From Deltaproteobacteria bacterium (GTDB lineage Bacteria; Desulfobacterota; DSM-4660; Desulfatiglandales; Desulfatiglandaceae): a stretch of 5,292 nucleotides of DNA. The notes under the pieces were generated by a model. The model was given only the letters and a program-made list of their open reading frames with translations. It did no database searches and had not been told where the DNA came from. This document shows positions 1-5,292 of this stretch, piece after piece. The stretch lies in the NCBI GenBank assembly GCA_021159525.1, contig JAGHEC010000107.1, forward strand, positions 1 to 5,292, written 5' to 3'. Numbering within the stretch: position 1 is the first letter of the stretch; each line of letters opens with the position of its first letter. The position numbers and the translations under genes were made by a program.

Positions 1-15
1 CGAGGACAAACCGGG

Positions 16-37
16 GACCCATCCGAAGGATGGGGTC
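16..37. repeat. Stem-loop with GAA/TTC triloop
   Basis: GACCCATCC (16-24) pairs with GGATGGGGTC (28-37) across a three-base loop, with one bulged G at 35. Nine pairs form, mostly G-C. No T-run follows on either strand, so it is not a standard intrinsic terminator. It lies about 195 bases past the prenyltransferase stop and may be part of a dispersed intergenic repeat together with the adjacent tandem repeat. Its function is unknown. Confidence 0.5.
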
Positions 38-43
38 TGAGTC

Positions 44-61
44 GAGCGAAGCGAGCGAAGA
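44..61. repeat. Two tandem copies of a 9-base unit (GAGCGAAGM)
   Basis: GAGCGAAGC (44-52) is followed at once by GAGCGAAGA (53-61). The unit directly follows the stem-loop at 16-37. Simple G/A/C-rich units of this type often occur in dispersed intergenic repeats. A genome-wide count would be needed to say whether this is one of them. Confidence 0.45.
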
Positions 62-230
62 AGAGACGGCGCCCTCCCGGCAGTCGCGTCAGAAAAACCC
101 TTCTGCCCCCATTTATTGAGCTGTTACATTCTCTCTCAGTATTTTGGTAAACATAGGATCCGTCATAGACGTCTGATCATGCCGTCGACAGGGATATGTG
201 TAAACAGTTGCTTTCGTGTTCACGATACTC

Positions 231-1133
231 TTAGCCGATAAACAGACCTGTGGCAACCAGTACAGGGGTCAAAATGACTATAATGACATTCAGGCCCATG
301 TAAGGTATTAACTTTTTAATGTCTTCACCATACCGATAGGCCGCATGGAAGGCAGCCACCGCGATAGGGATGGTGAGTAAACCAAGCAGAGTGAATTGTG
401 GTAAGATTTCAAAAAAAACACCAAAAATGATCGATGCATAAGCCAGCAAAAGAAATGCGCCATAGATAAGGCTGCTAACTCGCGCACCAACAATAATCGG
501 AAGATGTTTCCTCCCCACCTCCCTGTCCGCTTCAATATCCGGAAACTGATTTAACAACAACAGATTACTCACAAGAAAGAATGGGACCAGTGAGGCGATA
601 AACGCTGTCAATGAATATCCGCCTGTGAGCACAAAATCTGCACCCATAACCATAAGTGGCCCAAAGCCTAATCCGGGAGCAATCAAGCACAATAATGGAT
701 GCCGGGTAAACCAGTCGGTATAGAAAAATACTATTAGAAGTCCAACGAGGCCCAGAGGCAGAATAAGCAGGCCCCTTATAATCAAAAAAAATATGCCGAT
801 TAAGGCCGTAATGCCAAATGTTATGAGTCCGGTGCCCAAAGCATGGCGTGCCATTTTAGGATTTTCAGGCAAGGTCCCGCTTCCACCGCTGAAAGGGGTG
901 CGCCTGGTCTTAAAGTCCAGACCGCTCTTAAAATCAAAATATTCATTCAGGGAATTGACACTGATATGCGCTGAAAGCGCCCCTATAAATCCCAGGATGA
1001 CATAAAGAATGCTTACATGCTCGGATGTCCGGACAGCCGTCCCTGCCCCCAGCAAGACGCATGCCGGAGTTAAGAGTAAAAAGGGTATGCGCATCGGCCC
1101 CAAGATGTTTTTTAACTCGCTCAATTCGCTCAA
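231..1133 (-). CDS. UbiA-family prenyltransferase (MenA-like)
   Basis: A 300-residue integral membrane protein of the UbiA superfamily, which moves a polyprenyl chain from its diphosphate onto an acceptor, often an aromatic ring in quinone synthesis. The first Asp-rich motif reads NSLNEYFDFKSGLD (residues 60-73), matching the N-x3-D-x5-D pattern of MenA-like members, with Glu64 where Asp is common. The second reads NQFPDIEADREVG (195-207), giving D199-x3-D203. Both should bind Mg2+ and the diphosphate. Between and after them are about eight or nine hydrophobic segments, and the length is normal for the family. The TTG start at 1133 is the earliest possible, because TAA is the codon before it. 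It has AGGGGG four bases upstream, and the residues before the first helix (KNILGPMRIPFLLLTP) look like a natural N-terminus. A second in-frame TTG lies at 1124. Menaquinone synthesis is the default guess, but the acceptor is not proven and no other quinone gene is in the window. Confidence 0.9.
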   Translation of the reverse strand: MSELSELKNILGPMRIPFLLLTPACVLLGAGTAVRTSEHVSILYVILGFIGALSAHISVNSLNEYFDFKSGLDFKTRRTPFSGGSGTLPENPKMARHALGTGLITFGITALIGIFFLIIRGLLILPLGLVGLLIVFFYTDWFTRHPLLCLIAPGLGFGPLMVMGADFVLTGGYSLTAFIASLVPFFLVSNLLLLNQFPDIEADREVGRKHLPIIVGARVSSLIYGAFLLLAYASIIFGVFFEILPQFTLLGLLTIPIAVAAFHAAYRYGEDIKKLIPYMGLNVIIVILTPVLVATGLFIG

Positions 1134-1137
1134 TTAT

Positions 1138-1143
1138 CCCCCT
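1138..1143 (-). promoter_or_regulatory. Ribosome binding site deciding the TTG start of the prenyltransferase
   Basis: AGGGGG sits four bases (ATAA) before TTG at 1133. The in-frame TAA directly before that TTG rules out any earlier start. The next in-frame TTG (1124) would be 13 bases from this site and is less likely. The first two start candidates lie in a near-perfect nine-base duplication, TTGAGCGAA followed by TTGAGCGAG. Confidence 0.6.
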
Positions 1144-1153
1144 AATTTCAATC

Positions 1154-1166
1154 AGGAGATTCTCCT
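1154..1166. repeat. Short palindrome before the prenyltransferase start
   Basis: AGGAGA-T-TCTCCT is a perfect inverted repeat with a one-base centre. On the minus strand it covers an AGGAG element about 20 bases before the prenyltransferase TTG. It overlaps the end of the transporter remnant. It may be a leftover coding sequence or a ribosome-binding element, and is too short to call an operator. Confidence 0.3.
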
Positions 1167-1248
1167 CCTAAATTTATTGGCGATCAAATCCAGCACAAAT
1201 ATAGGCAAAATATTAACCGTGCTTCATTGCCGGCTGGATAATGGTGTA

Positions 1249-1274
1249 CGGCACACATCCGAACCCGTGTGCCG
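1249..1274. repeat. Perfect 8-base inverted repeat inside the transporter remnant
   Basis: CGGCACAC (1249-1256) and GTGTGCCG (1267-1274) are exact reverse complements around a ten-base spacer. The arms lie in the stretch that would encode the GFG region of the transporter stub. No T-run follows on either strand, so a terminator is unlikely. It might form an mRNA hairpin upstream of the prenyltransferase, or be chance in former coding sequence. Confidence 0.4.
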
Positions 1275-1404
1275 CAATGGTTGTCAACTATCCCATTAAT
1301 ATGACAATCCAGGCGTAGTGCGCCATTTTATCCTCCCTTTCTTTTCTGATAGCCGGCATCCTGTTTGGGTCCACAACTCATGTGGGTCTTGATCCCATGT
1401 CTTC

Positions 1405-2799
1405 TCAGCGGGTCTGCATTTTTTTATATTCCCACAGGTTCGCCATAGCGTTCGCAGCCCTTTCCGGCGTGGGATAATTGATCAGCGAGCCTGATTGTTC
1501 CAGGGCTTTTATCTGTTCGTCCCAGACGCCCGGAGGGGACAGAATACAACTGATCAGCGGTTTTCGCTGCGCCCAATCTTCCAGTAACCCCCTTATCCCT
1601 TTCAGGGCATCCACATTCGCCGATGCGAACACCATCATGAAGAGGATTCCGTCCACATGGTCGTCCTCCATAGCCGCTTTTGCGATTTTCTCTATGGCGG
1701 ATGCGTCATACCAGGCCGGGCCCATGTCCACCGGGTTGGTCCTCAGGGCAAGGGGCGGCAGATTCTCATTGATTTTTTGCTGCGTCTTCTCGGTAAACTG
1801 AACAATTTTCAGCCCCCGGGCTTCACAAACATCGCAGGCCGCCATGCCCGGTCCCGCCTGTCCGGACAGCACGGCAACGCCCGGTCCATCAGGAAGGGGA
1901 CAGCTTGCAAATGCCCGGGCTGTATCTAAGAGAGCCTCCGTATGATCAACGGCAAGCATCCCTGCCTGGCTGAAAGATCCCATGTAAATCTCATGTCTCC
2001 CGGCCATAGATCCGGTATGGGATCGGGATGCCTGATCGCCCTTCGCCGAACTGCCTGTCTTATTAATGATGATCGGTTTTTTCCCATGGTGTTTTTTGGC
2101 TGTTTCCAGAAGTCTTACGGGATTATCAACCCCTTCCATGTAAAGCATGATAACCCGGGTATCAGGATCCCCCATCAGGTAATCCACCATCTGGTCGAAA
2201 TCCACATTCAAGCGGTTGCCAAGGCCAATGATCTTGCTGAACCCGACATCCATCCTCATGGCCAGAAACCCGAGCAGATGGGATATTCCGCCGCTCTGGC
2301 TGACCAGGGCAACCGAGCCCTTCATTAATCGGGAGAACTCCGGCGTGAAAGATGCGTTGAGATTCGTATGAAAGTTTATCATGCCAAAGGTGTTGGGCCC
2401 GATGACCGGTATCCCGGCATCATTGGCAATACCGGCAATTTCCTCATGAAGATCCGCACCCCCGGGGTCATCAATTTCTTTGAACCCCGCCGTAATCAGG
2501 ACAATGCCCTTGACCCCCCTGGCCGCGCATTCCCGGAATACCCCGGGGATCAGTTTCGCCGGCAAAACCAGAATGGCCAAATCGATTGGCTCATTATAAT
2601 CGGCAAGCGAGGGAAACGCTTTCAACCCCATAATTTCATCGGAATTTGGATTTACCGGAATAATCCTCCCTGCAAATCCTCCACTGATCAGGCTTTTCAT
2701 GACATGAAAGCCCAGTTTGTCCGGTTTGTCCGATGCGCCGACAACCGCTGCGGATGCGGGGTTAAACAGGACTTTCATGTTTTCCGCTTTTTTTCTCAT
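1405..2799 (-). CDS. Acyl-CoA synthetase (ADP/NDP-forming), alpha-type CoA-binding subunit, second copy
   Basis: A 464-residue protein of the acetate-CoA ligase (ADP-forming) alpha family, related to succinyl-CoA synthetase alpha. With an ATP-grasp partner it should interconvert acyl-CoA, ADP and phosphate with free acid, CoA and ATP in the cytoplasm. Residues 8-140 form the Rossmann CoA-binding domain (AVVGASDKPDKLG at 18-30, PVNP at 48-51, IGPNTFG at 133-139). Residues 160-300 form the ligase domain with SQSGG at 167-171, the Glu of YMEG (222), and the phospho-His of RSHTGSMAG (His261). The remainder is the C-terminal flavodoxin-like domain with NPVDMGP and the terminal YPTPERA helix. The length is full and no key residue is missing. 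The ATG at 2799 is chosen because AAGGAG lies nine bases before it. The in-frame ATG at 2778 lacks a good site. It follows the remnant of another alpha gene, and no beta gene is adjacent downstream, so it presumably uses the beta subunit at 3088-3768 or one elsewhere. Substrate unknown. Confidence 0.92.
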   Translation of the reverse strand: MRKKAENMKVLFNPASAAVVGASDKPDKLGFHVMKSLISGGFAGRIIPVNPNSDEIMGLKAFPSLADYNEPIDLAILVLPAKLIPGVFRECAARGVKGIVLITAGFKEIDDPGGADLHEEIAGIANDAGIPVIGPNTFGMINFHTNLNASFTPEFSRLMKGSVALVSQSGGISHLLGFLAMRMDVGFSKIIGLGNRLNVDFDQMVDYLMGDPDTRVIMLYMEGVDNPVRLLETAKKHHGKKPIIINKTGSSAKGDQASRSHTGSMAGRHEIYMGSFSQAGMLAVDHTEALLDTARAFASCPLPDGPGVAVLSGQAGPGMAACDVCEARGLKIVQFTEKTQQKINENLPPLALRTNPVDMGPAWYDASAIEKIAKAAMEDDHVDGILFMMVFASANVDALKGIRGLLEDWAQRKPLISCILSPPGVWDEQIKALEQSGSLINYPTPERAANAMANLWEYKKMQTR

Positions 2800-2808
2800 A
2801 GACCCATG

Positions 2809-2814
2809 CTCCTT
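2809..2814 (-). promoter_or_regulatory. Ribosome binding site of the second alpha-type subunit
   Basis: AAGGAG lies nine bases before the ATG at 2799. An out-of-frame ATG at 2807 sits between them and leads to TGA after two further codons (ATG GGT CTA TGA). The site supports 2799 over the internal ATG at 2778. Confidence 0.6.
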
Positions 2815-2862
2815 CTTTGAATTTAGTGCCAGTACAAACTTCGGCGCTGTTTGGCCCGGGTT

Positions 2863-3088
2863 TTATGAAAGGGCCTTGCCGGTTTTTCGCGATCGAACCG
2901 CCATGGTTCTTGCAGCCCAGGCCGCCTCCTCCGGGAGCAGGAAAACGGGAATCCCATTATCCTCAAGCGATATTATACCCCAGTTTTCCCCTGTCGGGGG
3001 ACGAACCCACAACGGCGATGCTTCGAGGGTAAAACAGGGCTTTCAGGTTTTGTTTCAAATCGAATTTCTTTCCGATAGCCGTATCCAT
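2863..3088 (-). pseudogene. Internally deleted remnant of a third acyl-CoA synthetase alpha-type gene
   Basis: The ATG at 3088 overlaps the stop of the beta-subunit gene as TGATG, a typical translational-coupling arrangement. It encodes 41 residues ending at TGA (2965-2963), including FYPRSIAVVGSSPDRGKLGY (residues 19-38). This is the opening of a CoA-binding Rossmann domain, comparable to FFKPKSIAIVGAS in the neighbouring intact subunit. Starting near 2973 and one base out of frame, the sequence reads SLEDNGIPVF then LLPEEAAWAARTM, stopping at TAA (2865-2863). This matches the extreme C-terminus of the same family (compare LEQSGSLINYPTPERAANAM in the copy downstream). The two ends are present and about 390 codons between them, some 1.2 kb, are missing. 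The junction lies near 2966-2975. It is most simply an alpha gene that once followed its beta partner and lost its middle by deletion. A collapsed assembly is the main alternative. The 41-residue stub could still be translated, but should have no ligase activity. Confidence 0.82.
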
Positions 3089-3768
3089 CAGGCCTTACGT
3101 TCCTCCAACACCATCAGGGCGTCTACCGCCACGGGTTTGTTTCCGGAGATGATAACCGGGTTGATATCAATCTCTTTGACGGCTTCGTTTTCAAGACCGA
3201 TCCTGCCCACGTTGATCAGGATGTCAGCCAGCATATCCAGATCCACCGCCGGCATGCCGCGGACAGACTCCAGGATTTTGCGGCTTTTGATCTCCCGCAT
3301 CATCTCCAGCGCATCCCTTTTTTCCAATGGGGCCACGCGGAAGGATATATCCTTCAGGATTTCCGTAAATATCCCGCCCAGACCGAACATGACGCAGGGG
3401 CCGAACTGGGGATCACGGGTAAGCCCGATAACGAGTTCCCTCTCGCCTTTCACCATCTCCTGTACCAGAACGGCCTTTTGGCTTCCATCCATGGCGGTCA
3501 TGACCTCTTCAAAGGCCTCCCCGGCCTCTTTAAAGTTTCTGATATCAACCCGGATCAGGCCCTTTTCCGTCTTGTGGGCAATATCCGGCGAGCATCCCTT
3601 TAAAACGAGCGGGTAACCGATTTCTTCCGCGGCATTCATGAGATTCTTGACGTCATCCACCAGGATTTCCCGGGCTACGGGGATCTGATAGGATGCCAGG
3701 ATCTGTTTGGCTTCATACTCGGATAACGATGTCCTTTTTTCCTTTAAAGCTTTTTCGATGATTTTCAT
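3088..3768 (-). CDS. Acyl-CoA synthetase (ADP/NDP-forming), beta-type ATP-grasp subunit
   Basis: A 226-residue ATP-grasp protein of the acetate-CoA ligase (ADP-forming) beta family. It binds the nucleotide and accepts the phosphoryl group passed from the alpha subunit. Numbered from the ATG at 3768, an N-terminal helical segment with SEYEAKQIL leads to the ATP-grasp fold: LVLKGCSPDIAHKTEKG with the nucleotide-contact Lys (57) and the family's second phospho-His (65), then LVQEMVKGERELVIG, the glycine-rich FGLGGIFTEILKD, and the metal-binding end KEIDINPV. Length is normal for a separate beta subunit; in many bacteria this domain is fused to alpha. The ATG at 3768 is preferred over an in-frame GTG at 3780, because GGAGG lies five bases before the ATG and the GTG overlaps that site. 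It follows the first alpha gene by 72 bases, and its stop codon overlaps the ATG of the alpha remnant. It probably partners the alpha subunit at 3841-5277 and possibly the one at 1405-2799. Confidence 0.92.
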   Translation of the reverse strand: MKIIEKALKEKRTSLSEYEAKQILASYQIPVAREILVDDVKNLMNAAEEIGYPLVLKGCSPDIAHKTEKGLIRVDIRNFKEAGEAFEEVMTAMDGSQKAVLVQEMVKGERELVIGLTRDPQFGPCVMFGLGGIFTEILKDISFRVAPLEKRDALEMMREIKSRKILESVRGMPAVDLDMLADILINVGRIGLENEAVKEIDINPVIISGNKPVAVDALMVLEERKA

Positions 3769-3773
3769 ACGTT

Positions 3774-3778
3774 CCTCC
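3774..3778 (-). promoter_or_regulatory. Ribosome binding site deciding the beta-subunit start
   Basis: GGAGG is followed by five bases (AACGT) and then ATG at 3768. The longer frame from GTG at 3780 would place the start inside this site, so the ATG is the better choice. Confidence 0.65.
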
Positions 3779-3801
3779 ACTATTTTTCTGTTTTGTCTTA
3801 T

Positions 3802-3831
3802 TTTTTTTCCGAAACCCTAACCGGAAAAAAA
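3802..3831. repeat. Inverted repeat between the first alpha gene and the beta gene
   Basis: TTTTTTTCCG (3802-3811) and CGGAAAAAAA (3822-3831) are perfect reverse complements around a ten-base loop. They lie in the gap between the first alpha gene and the beta gene. On either strand the T-run comes before the stem and the A-run after it, the wrong polarity for an intrinsic terminator. It may form an mRNA hairpin affecting processing or the ratio of the two subunits, but no function is shown. Confidence 0.4.
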
Positions 3832-3840
3832 TTGATTTCT

Positions 3841-5277
3841 TCAGTCATGCAATGACGTTTTCCGCTTTTCAAAGGATTGACGTCTTTTTGCCCGTTGTTG
3901 CCCGAGGGTATGCTGATATCCTCCCCCTATGCCGGCAGTGGCCGCTTCCGGACCCGGATAGATCAGCACCCCGGCCGGCTCCAATAACTCGTAGATCCTG
4001 AGATATTCCGTTTCAGAACCGGTTATACTGCCTATTACAGGCTTCTTTAAGGTCTTGCATATGGCGCCGATGTAGCCAAAATCTGGCACAAAAAAACAAT
4101 TGGAGTGAAAGGCTATGGATATCAACAAAATGCAATCCACATTCGGATCAAGGTCCAGCGCCCTCAATGCGATTTCAAAAGACTTTTCCGCACCGTTGAC
4201 ATTGATGGCAGGCCCGATATCAACAGGATTTCCCGGTTTTTGATAGTCTGCATAAACCGGCTTCAGCGTTTTCTTTGTCTTGTTTGTTAATTCAGCAAGC
4301 TGAAGTCCGTATTTTTCCATGCTGTCAATAGACATGATAGCCCCCGCCCCGGTATTGGTTACGATCCCCACTCTGTTTCCCTCAATGGGTATTTTTCGAG
4401 AAAGAAGACGCATCATATCCAGGAATTCAGCGACGTTGTAAGCCCTTATAAGACCGGCCTGCTTAATCATTGCATTGATAATCGCCTCGTCTGCGGCCAA
4501 TGCTCCGGTATGGGAGGCCGACATCCTGGCCCCTTCCTTTGTCCTTCCGGGCTTGAATACCACGACAGGCTTTTTCGTTGATATGCGGGAAGCGGTATCC
4601 ATAAAGCGCCTGGGATTCTTGAAGGTCTCCGAGTATATGCCTATGGCGAAAGTGTTTGGATCCTCACTCAGGTATTCCAGGACGTCGGAATCATCTATAT
4701 CCGACTTGTTTCCGAGGTCAATGCATTGGCTCATGCCGGTCTTTCCAAAACTCATAAACCATTCAATTATATTGGTGGCAAACTGCCCGGTCTGGCAAAT
4801 GAAGGAAGCGTTGCCTTTGAGCGGTTGTTTGGTGTCTATCATGGAAAGTATAAAATCGTTGTAAGGATTCGTGTAGCCTACCGTATTGGGACCAATTATC
4901 CGTATCCCATACTGATGGGCCAGCTCAACCAGTTCCTCTTCCTTTTTTCTCCCTTCCATCCCGCCGTCCGAATAACCACCCGCAGCCACGACCATCCCTT
5001 TTACCCGTTTTCGCGAACATGCTTCAAGCAGTGTAAGATTTCCGTCAATCCCCAGCAGGGAAAAAACGAGTTCGATTTCTCCGGGAATCTCCGAAATACC
5101 GGCATAAGTTTTAATGCCTAATACGGGACTGCATTTAGGATTAACAGGATATATCTTCCCTTTATAGTTAAACCTGACGAGGTTATTGATCAGGATGTTG
5201 CCAGGTCTCATAGCCTGGTCGGAAGCACCGACAATGGCGATGCTTTTCGGTTTGAAGAAGTACTCAAGGTTTTTCAT
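3841..5277 (-). CDS. Acyl-CoA synthetase (ADP/NDP-forming), alpha-type CoA-binding subunit, first copy
   Basis: A 478-residue full-length alpha subunit of the acetate-CoA ligase (ADP-forming) type, which captures CoA and carries the active-site phospho-His. The CoA-binding domain opens with FFKPKSIAIVGASDQ (residues 7-21), followed by PVNPK (44-48) and IGPNTVGYTN (128-137). In the ligase domain the usual SQSGG reads CQTGQ (161-165). The Glu of YSET (217) and the His of SASHTGALA (256) are present, at the spacing expected for phosphoryl transfer. The C-terminal domain carries GNPVDIGPA and ends in the LIYPGPEAA segment plus a basic tail of about 20 residues. It differs clearly from the copy at 1405-2799, so the two are diverged paralogues rather than a recent duplication. 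The ATG at 5277 matches where family members begin. A possible GAGG lies 11 bases upstream at the window edge, so the promoter and any earlier operon members are outside view. The beta gene follows after 72 bases. Substrate unknown: acetate, branched-chain or aryl acids are all possible in this family. Confidence 0.92.
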   Translation of the reverse strand: MKNLEYFFKPKSIAIVGASDQAMRPGNILINNLVRFNYKGKIYPVNPKCSPVLGIKTYAGISEIPGEIELVFSLLGIDGNLTLLEACSRKRVKGMVVAAGGYSDGGMEGRKKEEELVELAHQYGIRIIGPNTVGYTNPYNDFILSMIDTKQPLKGNASFICQTGQFATNIIEWFMSFGKTGMSQCIDLGNKSDIDDSDVLEYLSEDPNTFAIGIYSETFKNPRRFMDTASRISTKKPVVVFKPGRTKEGARMSASHTGALAADEAIINAMIKQAGLIRAYNVAEFLDMMRLLSRKIPIEGNRVGIVTNTGAGAIMSIDSMEKYGLQLAELTNKTKKTLKPVYADYQKPGNPVDIGPAINVNGAEKSFEIALRALDLDPNVDCILLISIAFHSNCFFVPDFGYIGAICKTLKKPVIGSITGSETEYLRIYELLEPAGVLIYPGPEAATAGIGGGYQHTLGQQRAKRRQSFEKRKTSLHD

Positions 5278-5292
5278 GATGCATTCAGCCTC

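Larger units (their letters stand above)
1..230. other. Region downstream of the prenyltransferase, no supported gene
   Basis: No coding region here can be supported on either strand. The left 60 bases hold a stem-loop and a short tandem repeat, listed separately. On the minus strand one frame stays open from inside the prenyltransferase gene to a TAA at 113-115, and its end reads TSMTDPMFTKILRENVTAQ. It has no convincing ribosome binding site and I do not recognise it. It could be the tail of a decayed gene or simply chance. A short perfect inverted repeat, TCGTG-TT-CACGA at 214-225, lies just after the prenyltransferase stop. No stem followed by a T-run, which would mark an intrinsic terminator, was found. 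Confidence 0.5.
1152..1326 (-). pseudogene. Remnant of an MFS-type transporter gene (N-terminal stub with nonsense codons)
   Basis: A strong ribosome binding site (GGAGG at 1332-1336, five bases before ATG at 1326) opens a frame that reads MAHYAWIVILMG, then TAG (1290-1288), then LTTIAAHGFGCVPYTIIQPA followed by MKHG and TAA (1215-1213). Read through the TAG, this matches the start of major facilitator transporters. Those open with an H-Y-x-W-V-I segment, a first helix ending near a GFG motif, then a Y-T-x-I-x-P-A-M-K segment before the first loop. Nothing of the following eleven helices remains. One base out of frame the sequence continues as NILPIFVLDLIANKFRRRIS and stops at TGA (1154-1152). 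That could be the transporter's last residues after an internal deletion, but this part is weak. The stub sits between the second alpha subunit and the prenyltransferase, so a transporter was probably once part of the operon. The family call rests on motif recognition only. Confidence 0.6.

Noticed and set aside
1282..1287. TTGACA on the minus strand as a -35 promoter element for the prenyltransferase
   Set aside because: No -10-like hexamer lies 16-18 bases downstream, and the bases are explained as codons of the transporter remnant.
1009..1299. Plus-strand open frame of 96 codons spanning the prenyltransferase start
   Set aside because: It is antisense to the prenyltransferase N-terminus and the transporter remnant, with no convincing start signal or motif.
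2963..3088. The 41-residue frame as a genuine small protein
   Set aside because: It is plainly the first strand and turn of a CoA-binding domain, cut before the domain is complete, and the matching C-terminus follows out of frame. A remnant explains it better.
2717..3616. A 299-codon open frame on the plus strand
   Set aside because: It lies antisense to the beta gene and the alpha remnant, reads as Ser/Arg/Pro-rich sequence without a recognisable fold, and the opposite strand has strong family motifs. It is a shadow frame.
3096..3779. A 12-base direct repeat (TACGTTCCTCCA at 3096-3107 and 3768-3779) bracketing the beta gene
   Set aside because: One copy is the beta ribosome binding site and the other encodes the beta C-terminus. 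One exact 12-base match is about what chance gives in a window this size, so it is not taken as a duplication or insertion mark.
3769..3780. GTG at 3780 as the start of the beta subunit
   Set aside because: The GTG overlaps the GGAGG site that is ideally spaced for the ATG at 3768, and the four extra residues add no family sequence.
3802..3831. Intrinsic terminator between the first alpha gene and the beta gene
   Set aside because: The T-run precedes the stem and the A-run follows it on both strands, so no U-tract would follow the hairpin in either transcript.

Overview
The window carries one co-directional minus-strand gene set. Read in transcription order from the right-hand edge it holds: an acyl-CoA synthetase (ADP/NDP-forming) alpha-type subunit (5277-3841), its ATP-grasp beta-type partner (3768-3088), a collapsed remnant of another alpha subunit (3088-2863), a second intact alpha-type subunit (2799-1405), the stub of an MFS-type transporter gene (1326-1152), and a UbiA-family prenyltransferase (1133-231). 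The last 230 bases hold no gene that I can support. No RNA gene, CRISPR array, transposase or integrase was seen.

The source looks like an anaerobic bacterium of roughly even base composition. Split ADP-forming acyl-CoA synthetase subunits together with a MenA-like prenyltransferase would suit a sulfate-reducing or syntrophic Desulfobacterota lineage. That assignment is an inference from gene content and style, not from a marker gene. All three synthetase subunits keep the residues the family needs: the alpha-subunit Glu and phospho-His, the beta-subunit His, and the ATP-grasp metal-binding end. The enzyme should interconvert an acyl-CoA plus ADP and phosphate with the free acid, CoA and ATP. 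Two alpha subunits with one beta subunit suggest a shared beta, or use of a beta encoded elsewhere. The acyl substrate cannot be read from the sequence.

The most notable content lies in the two gaps between genes. The 288-base gap between the beta gene and the second alpha gene is not empty spacer. It starts with an ATG overlapping the beta stop codon (TGATG) and encodes the first 40 or so residues of a CoA-binding domain. It then jumps, one base out of frame, to the last 35 or so residues of the same kind of protein. About 1.2 kb of an alpha gene therefore appears to be missing. The gap upstream of the prenyltransferase likewise begins with a strong ribosome binding site and an MFS-like N-terminus, interrupted by TAG at codon 13 and TAA at codon 38. 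The locus thus appears to have been larger (three alpha genes, one beta gene, a transporter and a prenyltransferase) and to have been pruned while the flanking genes stayed intact. An assembly collapse at the first junction must be excluded before this is accepted.
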